Positions 49,692 through 61,955 of a DNA stretch of 64,000 nucleotides are shown here, in pieces. The DNA is taken from assembly GCA_034620365.1 (NCBI GenBank), contig JAQGEQ010000010.1, forward strand, positions 372,001-436,000. Reading direction: 5' to 3'. The notes beneath the pieces are model-generated. The model made no database searches, had not been told where the DNA came from, and was given only the letters and a program-made list of their open reading frames with translations. Within the stretch, counting starts at the first letter, position 1. Each line of letters opens with the position of its first letter. The position numbers and the translations under genes are program-made. This DNA is from Pegea sp. RAD2-039. Taxonomy: Eukaryota; Chordata; Thaliacea; Salpida; Salpidae.

Positions 49692-50095
49692 TAAGATTGG
49701 CGCTGATATCCAAGACTAAACTCGCTTTGATGATCTTAGTTATCAGTATAGAGTGTAAAACACTGTTGTACAAACTACTGAGATTGACAAAGAAGATATA
49801 TATAAAACTGAGCGTGAAATTTATGATACAAGCCACCGAGATGCGTATAGTGAAGAGCTTAAAAGCTTACAGAACAGTTTTTATATTTCATTTGTTTGCA
49901 ACAAAAGCTTACACTAACTTTTAAGCAAAAGTATTCTTGGTAAAAAACTTGGCAACACTTTGTTTCCAGTTGTTTAATCTTTAATCATTTTTATAAATTA
50001 AGATGATATAGAAAGCTAAACTACTCCATAAAGTAGTTTCAGACCTTCTTGTAATTACACTCCCACCAGATGGAACTGCAGAAAATTTTTAAAAT
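49692..50095 (+). pseudogene. 400-bp segment unique to unit 2, with a decayed coding stretch
   Basis: Absent from unit 1 at the same place. One plus-strand frame reads GADIQD, stop, TRFDDLSYQYRV, stop, then 52 open codons including EIDKEDIYKTEREIYDTSHR and YSEELKSLQNSFYISF, stop. The composition (Asp, Glu, Tyr, Ser, Arg) looks like real protein rather than AT noise. It could be an insert carrying a gene fragment, or ancestral DNA deleted from unit 1. I do not recognise the family. Confidence 0.4.
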
Positions 50096-50416
50096 ATCTT
50101 ATTTATTTAATAATTAAAGAATTTAAATTTATCATAAACAACTACATTTGTGGAGTAATCGATTTATATTCAAAGCTGTCTTTAACTTTAATTATATTAT
50201 AAATTTCTAGAAAATGACCATCAAAGACAAAACTTTGGCGAAAGAATTGCAAGTATAACTTTAAAAGTTCATCCTAGAGTTCTATATTCATTTGAAAAAC
50301 ATCAATAATTTCGAAACAAACTTGTATAATTTAAGAATTTATTTAGTTTTCTATAACTAACAATATCATTTAAAACTAGCGAAATTATTTCAATAAAGTT
50401 ATCAAATCTGTTTGAT

Positions 50417-52893
50417 TTAATTTTTAAAATGAACTGTTATGTAACCCTTACAAAAACATTTAATTGATAAAGTTGGTTTTGTTTTTATCATTAAGCTTTC
50501 AAGATTGCTGGTAGAGTTAGTTAAAGAGTCATTTGTTGTCCTAGTAGTTTGTTTTGACTCTATTGCTATATCGTAAGTTGTTAGATGAAAAATTGACTTC
50601 GACTCAGTAGATGTTAACTTGGGTGTTGCCAGTTCAATTGTCACTAATTTGGTTGTCGTTGGCTTACCTGTTGTTGTTGTTGTTGATTTGGTTGTTGTTG
50701 ATTTGGTTGTTGTTGATTTGGTTGTAGTTGATTTGGTTGTTGCTGATTTGGTTGTAGTTGATTTGGTTGTAGTTGATTTGGTTGTTGTTGATTTGGTTGT
50801 TGTTGGCTCACCTGTTGTTGTCGTTGTTGTTAATTTGGTTGTCATTGGCTTAGCTTTTATTATTCTTAATTTGGTTGTTGTAGGCTTACCTGTTGTTGTT
50901 GTTAATTTGGTTGTCGTTGGCTTAGCTTTTGTTGTTGTTAATTTGGTTGTTGTTAATTTGGCTGTTGTTGCTGTTGGTGATGATTTAATGGTTGTTTGTT
51001 GTTCAGTTATTGGTTTGGTTGTGAGCTCAATTTTCGAAAAAGTTGTTGTTACTTCTAAACAAAAGTTGTTTAAGAGAAATGTTTTATCAAAAAATATTGT
51101 TAAAAAGAATAAAAAAATGTTAAACAATTTGGTAACCTGTAAGGAGATGATCAAGCCGACATGTTCTGCAACAACTCTTAAGCATAAAAGCCGTATTTGT
51201 TTCACAAAGACCTGTACGAGAGTAAATACTACAAGACGCAGCAGAGTCTTTACAAAGAGGGTTTTCAGTTGTAGTGGTGAAGGTTGCTGTAGCTAAATAT
51301 TCTGTACAAGTTGCACAACATTGTCGATTCATAAAAACAGGGTTTGAAATGCATTGTCCACTTTCTTTCCAATAGTGACACGAAAACACACTGGATACGT
51401 CTTCACATCCCTTACCAGGGTCTTCAGAACCACCACTACCAGTGATAACTGGACTACATGTGTACATTGAATTGATTCGAGTCACATCTCTTTTTGAAAA
51501 CCCATCTCTCTTTCAAATCATAATAAATTTGTTGTTATAACTTTAACTTACTTATTAATAATGGAAGGATAATATTTGTATTAAGGCTGTTTGATTTTAA
51601 TTTTAGAATGACAAAAATAATTTGAAAGATAAATATTAAATGACAACAACAAAACTTCTTTCATATCGATTAAAAAGTAATTGTAAAATCAACTTAAGTC
51701 AATCAAAAGTTATTTGATTAATTTTACCTGCACGTTAAGTATCTCTCCATCTAGGCTTGTCATTGTAGGTTGACCATTCTTACTTAAATGGTAGCTGCTG
51801 TAATGCATAATAGACCAAGTGTCATAAAAAGCATCAGGAACATTTGAAAGATCTTCAGAATATTTATCAAAGTTGTAGACATCACCTGAAAGCATTTGAT
51901 AATTACTTATTCCATTCAATGTGACGTCACTAACTAGGAGCGATGTTCTCTGTTTTGATGATGACGTGATCATCACGATCCGGCCGAGAGTGTTCATGAA
52001 AGAATCCCAGAGCGTGCATAATTTCATGAATAATAGTTCCTTTGGTCCAACAGCTTTCAGCTAAAGATATCTGAAAAGTTGAGGATCATTTCATGCCTAA
52101 TCAGTAATTGGTAATTGGATTTACTCTTGTAACTGATGCTGCTGCTCCTACAGGAGAGCTACAAACAGTTCCTTCGTAAAAGTTGATATATTTGGACTCG
52201 GAGCTTCTTGGTATCAATTTGATGCATGTATTAGAATCAAAATCTTCAATTGCTTCGTCTAATTTTTCTTTAAACTTTGAATCTTTAAAAATTGGTGTTT
52301 TCAGCAATTAAAATTACTTTTTTTAAATTTTATTTAGATTAGTTTTTAAGTTTTTAGAAAGTTTTATTTTTAAAAGGAAAAATATTTGTTTTAATAAAAT
52401 AATTGCTTATATTTTGCCAATTTTCCTAATTAAAGTATCAACAAATTTAAAATATCTTGTAATTATGAAACGGTTATTAAAATTATTTATTTAAAGATTC
52501 ATTTAACACCAAATAATTTTTCAGTTTTCAAAGTTACCTGCGATGTCATTAACATATGGAATCTTGTAGTTATCACCTTGTGGAAAGAAGTCAAACTTGA
52601 TACTTGTTAGCTCCCGTTTAGCTCGATTTAAAGTAACTGAAGTATTAATTTGCTTGATCTTTTCTATTCCTATCTTTTGAATCTTCACACTCTCAACTTT
52701 TCCTGAATTTTTTTATGTATATACATTTGATATCTTAATTGAAGTAAAAAACTTTTTTAAATACAGACATGTTAACTCATTTAAATTAAAAAATGAAGCA
52801 AGTAGTCATATATTATTTGTGAAACAAACCTTGAAAATGGAAGCAAATTATCACAATATAAATGAATTTTGTTGTTAATGTAAAACTCTCCAT
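50417..52893 (-). CDS. Secreted astacin metalloprotease with two ShK domains, copy B
   Basis: Tandem paralogue of the gene at 44761-47004 with the same seven-exon structure; the first exon is 52830-52893 and the last 50417-51054. It encodes about 563 residues. The catalytic domain is nearly identical: the zinc site [19 protein letters not shown] and SIMHY are intact, as are both ShK domains. Seen differences include Ser for Phe in [10 protein letters not shown] and Ala for Ser in SLAESCW. The last exon is 231 bp (77 residues) longer because of a run of about eight TTTKS units plus extra KAKP/GKP-type repeats. The end of the tail is the same as copy A. Both copies look functional, so dosage or tail length may be what selection sees. 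Confidence 0.92.
50660..50830 (-). repeat. Coding minisatellite, 15-bp unit, in astacin copy B tail
   Basis: About eight in-frame 15-bp units (plus-strand core TTGGTTGTTGTTGAT) encode TTTKS repeats. Copy A has none of these. Because units are multiples of three, length changes keep the frame. Confidence 0.85.
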
Positions 52894-53033
52894 TTGTAAA
52901 GTATTTTTGTTTTATAATCAATTAATAAAATATTCCTTTTAAATCATTGATAACTGAAAATAAACATCAAACTGTTTTAGTATTTCTATAAGATGATTTA
53001 GATAAAAAAATTGTATTTGTTAAGCTAAAATAA

Positions 53034-53130
53034 TAGTAACGGTCTGCTTTGGCCGAGAATAGGGGCTCAACAGGGTTAACGACAAAGGAAAACACAATAA
53101 AATGCAAAATAACAAGCTCTTAGAGCAAAA
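53034..53130 (-). repeat. Copy of the R110 dispersed repeat (inverted), unit 2
   Basis: Orthologous to 47145-47240 in unit 1, with a few base differences such as CGACAAAGGAAAAC for CAACAAAGCAAAAC. Confidence 0.55.
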
Positions 53131-53162
53131 ATACTATAAATAGTTAGTTTTGTCATCAACTA

Positions 53163-53720
53163 CACTAAAAAAATGTCTTGCAAAAAGCTGTTTTACGGTT
53201 TTTAGTTTGTTGAAAATCTAGATAAACTTGATAATATGCCTAATATAGAAACTTTTAACTATATTTTTATGACATTTAAAATTAGCTGTTTCAGCGTTTC
53301 ATATGATTACTGTAATTTAGCAGGAATAAAATAATGATTCTAAAATCCAATTAACACACAGGAATCTGACAGAAAATCTTTCTTAAGTATTATTGCTTAA
53401 ACAACAATTTCACAGTAATTTCAGCTTAAAATCTACAATTCAAAGTTTCATTTAAGTGAAATTATTGAAACATAAATTAATAATATAAATAGTAATAATA
53501 ATATAAACTTGGTTTTTCTATAAATAAATAAAGTTAATAATATCTTCAAAATCACAATAAAAAACAATAATCTCATCATTAAACTAAAAATAGTTTTCAT
53601 AAAAACCAACAATTTGTTAAATTACTGCGTGAAAATATTTTTCAAAGATAGTGTTTTTACTGACAGATAAGTTCTCTTGTAACAAAATACGATTCATTTC
53701 ATTTTATGAGCTCAATATAG
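53163..53720. mobile_element. 560-bp segment unique to unit 2, origin unknown
   Basis: Unit 1 reads straight from TTTTGTCATCAAC to CAAATTGTTGTTA, while unit 2 has about 560 bp between. The insert begins TACACTAAAAAAATG and ends AGTTACACAAA, so TTACAC/TACAC at the edges may be a short duplication or end repeat. It has no coding capacity. A mobile insertion in unit 2 is more likely than a clean deletion in unit 1, but not proven. Confidence 0.4.
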
Positions 53721-54430
53721 TTACACAAATTGTTGTTACTTTTAATCCGAACTTGTATACGTCTGAGAACGTCATAAAAACTTTAATGTTTGTATTGACG
53801 TTTGTTTATGACGATGAGAAATTGAGTTTTTAAAAGTTATAGTTTGAAAATATTATATAAAAAAGATTAGATGTTTAATTTTTTATTACTATGGATTTAG
53901 TGATTTAATCTTTCATTAGCTATATTTCACTTAAAAAATCTTTTACAAACGTAATACTAAAAAAAAAACTTTTCTATGATTACTGATAGTTTTTAAGATC
54001 TAGTTTAAATACTGACATCGTTTACTAATAGAAGTTTTTATGCTTTAAAATTATTCCTATAAAATAAAAGTTTAGATAAGCAATACTTTATTTTATTTGT
54101 TGATGACCATAACTGTTTGAAAACTAATACTTTTTAGAATGAATATATTTGACAAACAAATTTAGTTGAATAAAGTTCTATACCTGAAGATTCTATGTCA
54201 AAATTAAAAAAACTAATTTGTATCAAAAATGTTTTATTACCTTTTGCTTTATACGGATTTAAAATATTTCTTTTTGAAAAAATTTGCAAATTAAGACTCG
54301 ACTTGTAAGTAATTTATATTAGTTGGTTTGGCTGTAATCGATTTAATTTCTAATTTTATTATAATAAATTAAAAATGATGATAGTCAACTTGCTTACAAG
54401 AATCAGTTTAAAAATATATTAATTAAAGTA

Positions 54431-54625
54431 CAATGTATCCTCGCTAATCCGGTCATGTTGGGCAAGCTTTTTTTATAATTAGGCCGGATTATCCTTTGGC
54501 CGAAAAAGAACAAAAATCGTTTTTTTTTAAACAATCTACCTCTTTTATATTTTGGAATGCATATAATTATATAATATATTTTATCGACTGAAACCGGTCG
54601 GATTAGTGAGAGACTGGATAAGCCA
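54431..54625. mobile_element. Small pogo/Tigger-like element, unit 2, internally deleted
   Basis: Orthologous to the element at 47977-48320 but missing about 140 bp of its interior (unit 1 positions about 48108-48250). Ends are the same in both copies. Confidence 0.65.
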
Positions 54626-55364
54626 TGTTTGTACAAATTAAAATGATTAAGTTTTTTGTAGTAAAGCCGTTTTGTAACATCATTTAATAGATATATATTC
54701 TGTTTTATCTGACATCTATTTATAGCAACTATAAACCCTTCAATACTACTAAAGAGACTTACATAACAAATTTGTTAATTGTGAATTTACTGCTTGCAGT
54801 TCTAATTTTGAGAATATGGAAGAAATTTATTAAAATGATGAACTGGATGTAGATAAAAAGATGTTTCTGCTCACCCTCTATTTGCGTAAAGATGTTAAAA
54901 ATTATCTTAATCCTAAAAATTTCAAAATTTATTTATCACTTAAAATCTTTTATATAAAAATGTATAGTTTAAAAACTGTTTAAAAAGTAATTTATTGAAA
55001 TTGAAAACATCAATTTTTAGTCAGAGTTATTAATTTCATTTTTCATTCACGTTTTGAAGGTATGCAAATTTGTAGTGTTCACAAATTGTAAAATGACATT
55101 TTAATAAAGTCACATTATTCTCTTGACACGACTGTAATTGTTCAGAAATTTTTTGGCAAAGTATCAGATAGTTTTGAGGTAAAATTTTCAAGTTAAGCTT
55201 TGATTGATTAGTAGAATAAAATAAATGATTTGTTTGCTAGTTTGAAATACTAATCAAAAAATAAAAACATAAGTACAAAAATCTATGACAAAAAAGAAGT
55301 ACAATTTCGATAAAACTTCAGATCAAAGCATAATAGAAGCTTTTATCAATTTAGAAAAACAGAT

Positions 55365-58300
55365 TTAGTCAGAGATAAGATTGGCGAGATCTTCACGACC
55401 TATTTCTTGTAGTAACTTCTTGAAATTTTGTTTTGTGAATGGAATAGGAGATTGAAGTCGATGCCAGTGAAATAGGACCACATGTAAAGGTCGAACCCAA
55501 GGTTTGGACCGCATCAAACAAACAAGTTGCTGAACATCACGAAAAGTCAAACCTAAAAGAAATCAGTTAAATAAAATTTTAAATAACAATCAGGGCATCA
55601 CCTATTTTTTCAGCTAGCTCTTTCCAACTTGAAAGAGTAACTCCATCTTTTTCTAACTCGATTGTAATTTCTACCATCACAGAATATGGAAGATCAAACC
55701 ACCGAACAGAAGAGTCCATCTGGTTCTCTCGAAGAACCTCTTCAATAGATAATTCAAACTGAAAATATTTATATGTCCTCAATGATCAACACTTCAAAAG
55801 AGCTCTCACCGAAGGACTGTTTTCATAAACAGGAAAATGTTGATCCTGATCTTCTAAAATAATCCCGTTTGCAAGTGATTGACAAATTAGATCTTTTGCC
55901 CTAAACAAAAGATGACTTGTAAGATTTTGAAATATACAAAGTTTGATTATTTCACAAATATATAAAATTAAAGAAGAACCGATTGAGATCAGGATCTCGA
56001 GTCGGGATTGGAGGTGGATTTTGTGTCTTAGTTTTACTGCAATGTGCAGAAGAGATTGGTAGAGATCTAAAAATGACAAAAAATAACTTTAATAAATTTC
56101 ATGAAACTTTTTTGGCAATTTACTGATTTTTAGGTGGAATATTTGGTGATGTTGTTTGCGAGTTAATGTTTGGAGGAAAGATTGAGTTGTGTGACGTCAT
56201 CACTTCTCGCTGACTGTTGATTGTTGAGAAACTCTCTCCGGTTTGATAATCTGAGTCATAACATGATTGTGTGGCAAGACCAGGACCTTTTAAAGATTCA
56301 TCTTCATCAGAAGAAGAGTTTTGATGAGAGGTGGAACTCTGAAAGATCAAAGATTTATTTCAAACAAAAATTAATCTGAAAGTTTGGAGACTTTCAAAGT
56401 CCTAAACTTCAAACTGATTTTACTTTTTTTGATTTGCTTTTTGTATCATCTGATGTGAAAGAATCTTTTTTAAATCTTTCATTCTTTGATTTCTTAGACT
56501 TTAAATCCACATAGAGATTTTCTGAAGGGATCTTATGAGATGAATTATCTTTGAGGTTCTTCCCTAGCTTAAAGTCATCTGGGAATTATAAAAAAGTTAA
56601 GAAAGTTGTTTGAAGAAAGTTCAAAAAACCTTTCGATAAATAAGAAGATGAATTGAGATTTGGTTTGGAAACTTTCACAAGGTTCGGAGAATAATTGAGA
56701 TCTAAGAATTATTTTATAAATATTCATTAATTTTATATAATTATTTAACGCATGGATGCATCTATGCGCTCTTAAAGAAATCACAACACAGAATAACTTC
56801 ACAGAATTAAAAATAAAAAATTCTCAAATAATTGAATTAGAAAATCTGAAGATATAAGCATAACAAAGTTAAAAATTAGAAAAAAAAAATAAAGAAAATG
56901 GTAGCCATATAATAATATTCAACAAATTTACTCAAATTTACCTTTTTTTAACTTTCAAATTTATAAAATCAAATAAAGTCAATTTGGGTTTGTTCTCACC
57001 ATCAATTTCCGCTAAAAAACTGTTTGTTGGGTGTTTTTTGGGTCGATTCATTCTTTCTAAGATAGTTTTTATACTAGAAGTTCCATAAACTTTGATTTGG
57101 ATACTTTTAGTTTCTAGATAAATATATTTGAAATTCTAATTTGATGAAATATCAAATCATAATTCATTTAAAATATCATTTAGTTACCTGTATTTGATTC
57201 AACAACAAACTGTAATGAAATTGATAAAGAGTTTTGAGGGTCAACTGTTTCAGTTACTTCTTTAATTGTGGACAGCACCCACTGCCGCAAGCATAAAGCT
57301 GTTACAAAGAGCTATTAGTGAAACATAAAAAGAATTTTTAATCAAATAAATATTAGATTTAAAAGGCTAAGTTAGTAGGAATTTGTAAAACTGACATTTG
57401 TTACTAGATTTGTTCCTTCTTTCTAAACTTAAACATTCTGATAACTTCTTTGAGCTAAGATGTAAATATTTTTCTTCATTTTCATCAATAATCTTCCATT
57501 TATTCACTGTAAGAAATTCAGTGTTAAAATAAATAACAAAGTTGAAGCAATAACTTAAAAATATTGACCATATTGCATGGATTCTGTGATTATCTGATAC
57601 CAACTACCAATTACATTGTGATTAATTCCATTAATTGTAACCACTGCATCTTCCAAAATGATGTACTGATCAACAGTAATAACACATAAATATCTTGAAA
57701 AATGAATAAATAAAAAGAAAATCAAGATAAAAAATGAAAATTTATTAGAATCTGAAAAACTAATTTTTGGTTTATCTTAAAGATGTTAAAACTCAAATAT
57801 TATGACACATTCTAATAATTTAAAATGAAAATACAAAGTAAAGATATGTTTACCTTCTCATGCCATATCTATCATAATGTTCACCTTTCTCAATGCCACA
57901 AAATTCATCTCTAGAAAATTCAATTTCAAGTTTCAATTGAGGAGATTTCGATAAACTCTTATTGATATTAAGATTCTGACTTTTATAGAGCTTAATAAGG
58001 CATTTAGCTGAAAAACAATATTTATTTTAAACTAAAAACTAACTAACATAATAATAAGTTAAAATATGACTTTGAAAATATTCTAATAAATCAAGTCCAT
58101 TACCAAAATGATAAAATTAGTTAAACTAGAAATTGATTAGGCTATTGAATAAAATTGAAAAAAATATATAAATTTAATAACAGTAGGGATAAACTTTTAC
58201 ATCAAAATACTCTTATTGAATATTAGAATAAAAATAACTCTACCTGATGTATCAGTTCTTTCAATTCTCAAAACTCCCCATCTCTAAAAAATTAAAAGAA

Positions 58301-58505
58301 ATTATTTGAAGTTAAAAACACTTTGTGAAAATATTTGAAATACTAAAATAAGAATTTATTAAAATAAAATTAAATGATTAAAAATTACCTGTTTCTTTTT
58401 GAAACCTTTTATTAGTCTATGTAAAACGAATCCACAAGACACATTTTCAACTGTATCATTGACAAATGAAGCTTGAGAACTTTCTTCTTGTTGAAATTCC
58501 ATCAT
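55365..58505 (-). CDS. Adaptor-like protein with PH-like modules and C-terminal death domain
   Basis: Fourteen exons (58389-58505, 58244-58283, 57854-58007, 57569-57693, 57405-57506, 57188-57298, 56942-57113, 56679-56701, 56424-56578, 56124-56338, 55980-56066, 55810-55900, 55602-55758, 55365-55552) join in phase to 578 residues. An in-frame stop precedes the ATG. Residues about 24-144 look like a PH domain: GFVLHRLIKGFKKKQRWGVL, strands to RRYLCVITVDQYIILED, then a final helix GSWYQIITES with the typical Trp. A second PH-like unit (about 145-200) ends LCLRQWVLSTIKEV. Next come a Lys-rich stretch (KKSKNERFKKDS), a Ser/Pro linker, and a death domain (about 475-578: SSWKELAEKIGLTFRDVQQL, PLHVVLFHWHRLQS, LLQEIGREDLANLI). 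No enzyme motif is seen, so signalling by scaffolding is likely. PH assignments are by pattern only; the death domain is firmer. Exon 8 (23 bp) is the least certain. Confidence 0.78.
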
Positions 58506-59990
58506 CAAAAAACTTTAAGAGCTTGATTTAATAAATTGATAGAACAACATGGAAGTTAAACAGCATTAAAATATCTATAAACTGTAAACCTGAAAATAAT
58601 AATCATGATTATTCAAAATAATCTAAATAAATAGTTAAGTAGATTTAGTTTTTCTTCTTAAGAAGAGAAAGATCAAAAACAAAATTTATCAATTTGATTT
58701 GATCGATAAATTTCATCTTTTAAGATCATTAAAGATGTTCCTTTAACAACTTAACAAAGTTACAAATAATCAAATAATTAAGTTTGTTTTACTAAATTAT
58801 GCTTTAACAACTTAATGTAAAAGATTATTTGCAAATAATCTGTGAGTAACTACAAAACTAAAACTTCACAAACTATAAGTGTGAAAAGCATAAACCAAAA
58901 AATACTACTTTTACTGTTCATGAAACTTTATGATTAAAAGATACAACATATTTCTACTATAGAATAAATCTTTGACTTCTACTACATACTGGTGACACTT
59001 TACTGAACATATTTTACAATTTTCACGATAAATTCATTGTTTATAAGTCACAAATAGTTGGATTAAATTCTAATTAGATTAATTATAAGGTTTATTTTAT
59101 AAAAACCAAAATTGATATTCAGCATTCAGGTCGCAATCATAAAATAAAAAAGATTGATTTGGTTTACATACAAAATGGTGGTAAAAAATATATGGTGATT
59201 AATACTTAGATAAAAAATTACAATATAACACTTTGTTAAAAATGCGACTCAAAGATAAAATACTTAGATGAATATATTCAAACTAATCTTAGCTTAACAA
59301 AGAGAATTAGAAACTGTTGTTTTTGTATCTTTACAAATAAATGGTAAATTGATGTCAGCTTAAAATTGTTGAAATAGTTTCGACGTAAGAATTTTATAAT
59401 AGTATACATTGACCAAACTGCTTGATTCTTAATTATAATTAAAAAAACACAATTATTTAAAATTTACTTACGATTTTAGCAACGACTTATTCATAATTTA
59501 TTATTTAAACCGCGAGTTTCAATTCTTAGAAGCTCCAGAGCATTTTGAGTTACCAAAGAGAAAGTTTAGCGGAAACTTTTACTCAACTGATGTGACGGAT
59601 ACTAAGCATACAAACTAGCACTAAATAAATGGATACCTACATAAAAATTTCAGCTTTATCTAAAAAAAAGGTTCCTGTAATAACCATTGTTAAGATTTAA
59701 AAACTTCTAACTCAATGACTAAAGTGTGAAAGAACTTTTTTAATTAGTTTTATTTTAAGTATTATATTTTCATGCAAAAGAAACTAAGTCAACCAGACCA
59801 GTGTTTCTAACAAAAGTTGTGGTTCTGAATGTTTTGCAGCAGCAATAATAAGCTTGCAGCGTACAGTTTCATTCATCTTCGTGAGTTGACCGAGTATGTC
59901 AACATCGTTAATACAAGCTGCAGTATTTTTATATTACGAAATTGCAAAAGTTTGAAACATTGATTTTGATAATAGCCATACTTCTTCAAC
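58506..59990. other. Upstream region of the death-domain gene
   Basis: AT-rich. On the minus strand ATTATTTTCAGGTTTACAG lies about 100 bp before the ATG, a possible 5' UTR acceptor. No gene recognised. Confidence 0.4.
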
Positions 59991-60000
59991 AATATTTTCA

Positions 60001-60345
60001 AATTGTACGTACGTCCAATTCTTGAATACAATGCCACTGCATTATCAAGTTGGTAATATCAAAAAAATCGAATCTGTTCAGGCAATATTTACGAGGTTGG
60101 TATGCAGAAAACTTGATATTAAATACGATAGTTATAATCATCTTAAATTTAGATACTTTGGAAATTCGACGGAATAAATACGACTTAACTCTTAGTTTTT
60201 AAATCATTCACAATTTAATTGACCTTCAATTCGATGATTTATTTTCCATTATTCCTTCCTTCAATTTATATTGTATGAGGATTACTGAAATGTCATGCTC
60301 TTTTTAGGCACCCTCCTTGCGTTTATTATAATAAATATATAAATG
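60001..60345 (+). mobile_element. LINE 3' fragment, copy 3
   Basis: Strongly 5'-truncated copy of the family at 13.8 and 36.1 kb. It matches from GTACGTCCAATTCTTG through ATCTGTTCAGGCA and GATACTTTGGAAATTCGACG to the end GCGTTTATTATAATAAATA, with small deletions inside. Confidence 0.8.
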
Positions 60346-61955
60346 GTAATGGGATATCTGAAGAAAATTGAAAACTACTGTTTTGACCCCACTTCTAAAA
60401 ACCCTTCCTTAAAAAAATTTAGAACTACTATAAAGAATTTAGTGTACTTACTCAATAAAAATATCATTTTGTTATTAAAAACTTTGTGATTCTAAACTGT
60501 TCATCTGATTTGTTCGACTAATAAAGAAATAATTGTTTAATTTAGATTAAAATTGGTTATATTTTTATTTCAACTCTAATTTCTCATAGTGATTTTCTAT
60601 CGACATAAGTATATACCTAGATATAATCGATAAGCAAAGAAGCTCTAAGTATTTTCATTGAGTAGACATCACATTATTGGAAAAGCTTTAAGTCTAAAAG
60701 CTCTTGTTTAAAAGGATACTAACAAATATTAATGACCATCAGCATCATGTTATCGTTATCAAAATTATAAAATAAAACCACAAATGCTTAACTCACAAAC
60801 TGTAATAAAGCTTAATTCTATGCTAAAGCAGCGCGTTTTAAAAAGACAACCTCAATAACATTTGAACAATAACAGGATAAAAAGATGTGTCTGAGTTGTT
60901 TTAGATAATTTAAATATGTTTCGTAATAAAAGGTTCGAAATCAAGATAATATTTCTTGATAACTATTCAGAAGTAATTTCATTAAGTTTCTTTTGTTTAT
61001 TCAAGTTAAATAACAGTATTATAAAAAGAAACTTTAATATATTATTTTGCTCGACTACAATTTTATTGATATTTTTTTAAATTTTTTCTAACCCTTTTAA
61101 CATTGTAAAGCCTAATTGAGAAAAAGCAAAATTAGAATAAAAAATGTGAGAAAAACTATTTAACCATGAGTTACTCTTACGGGGTTTTACAAAGGTAATA
61201 ATATAATCATTACAAGTCAACTTGAAATCATGTTATCAAAAATTAAGAATTGTTTGTAAATGTCAAAAGTAATTTAATCGAACTTATTTGACTCTAAAAT
61301 AACGTTTATAATTAAAAGAATGTTTGTTATTGAAGATTTGATTAAAAGAGTAAATTTTATCCGTCTGAAATTTATTTGTAATTTAGCTTAACTGAAATAC
61401 TTTAATAGTGACTTAAAGCACAGAAAAAATAATTACTTTTATTAACATAAAATTTTGATTGTATAAAAATTCAGCTGATATCTATGTTCTTATTGATGTT
61501 AAAAATTATCAATTATGTTTTTATGCCTTTTGCCTTGAATTTTTATAAATTTAAAAAATATTTTATAGATTATCAGGTTTTCTTTAAAATATTTTTTTTT
61601 ATATTTAGGTAAATATACAATTTTTATAGTTGCTGTTTTGATTCTATGTTGTTATTAAACAGTGACTTTTAGTTTTGATAATTAAGTTCTAAATTATTAG
61701 TTGATTTTTATTCAAATATTAAAGTTTTAATATTCACTTAGTTAATGTTCACTTAGTTATCTAAAAAGTATTAGCTTTTCAAATAATTGTTTTATTTGCT
61801 AGAATATTGTTTATAGATTTAGATTTTTTTTACTTTTAATACAAATGTTAGCAGAAGATATTAAATTTACCAGATGCTAAAAATCTACTTAATAAGATGT
61901 ATTTAAGAGAATCAATTATTTTCAGATTTAAAAATTTTTATGTTGAAACATTCTA
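60346..61955. other. Intergenic, upstream of the SLC25 carrier gene
   Basis: AT-rich, no coding block. ATTATTTTCAG lies about 30 bp before the carrier ATG and may be a splice acceptor. Confidence 0.45.

Larger units (their letters stand above)
48986..55290. repeat. Tandem duplication, unit 2 (astacin gene B)
   Basis: Direct repeat of 43723-48985 in the same orientation. The copy ends near 55290, where both units read AAAAATCTATGACAAAA and then diverge. The gene inside is intact, with the same splice sites. Extra DNA at 49692-50095 and 53163-53720 and a longer Thr-tail minisatellite account for the larger size. Confidence 0.93.
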
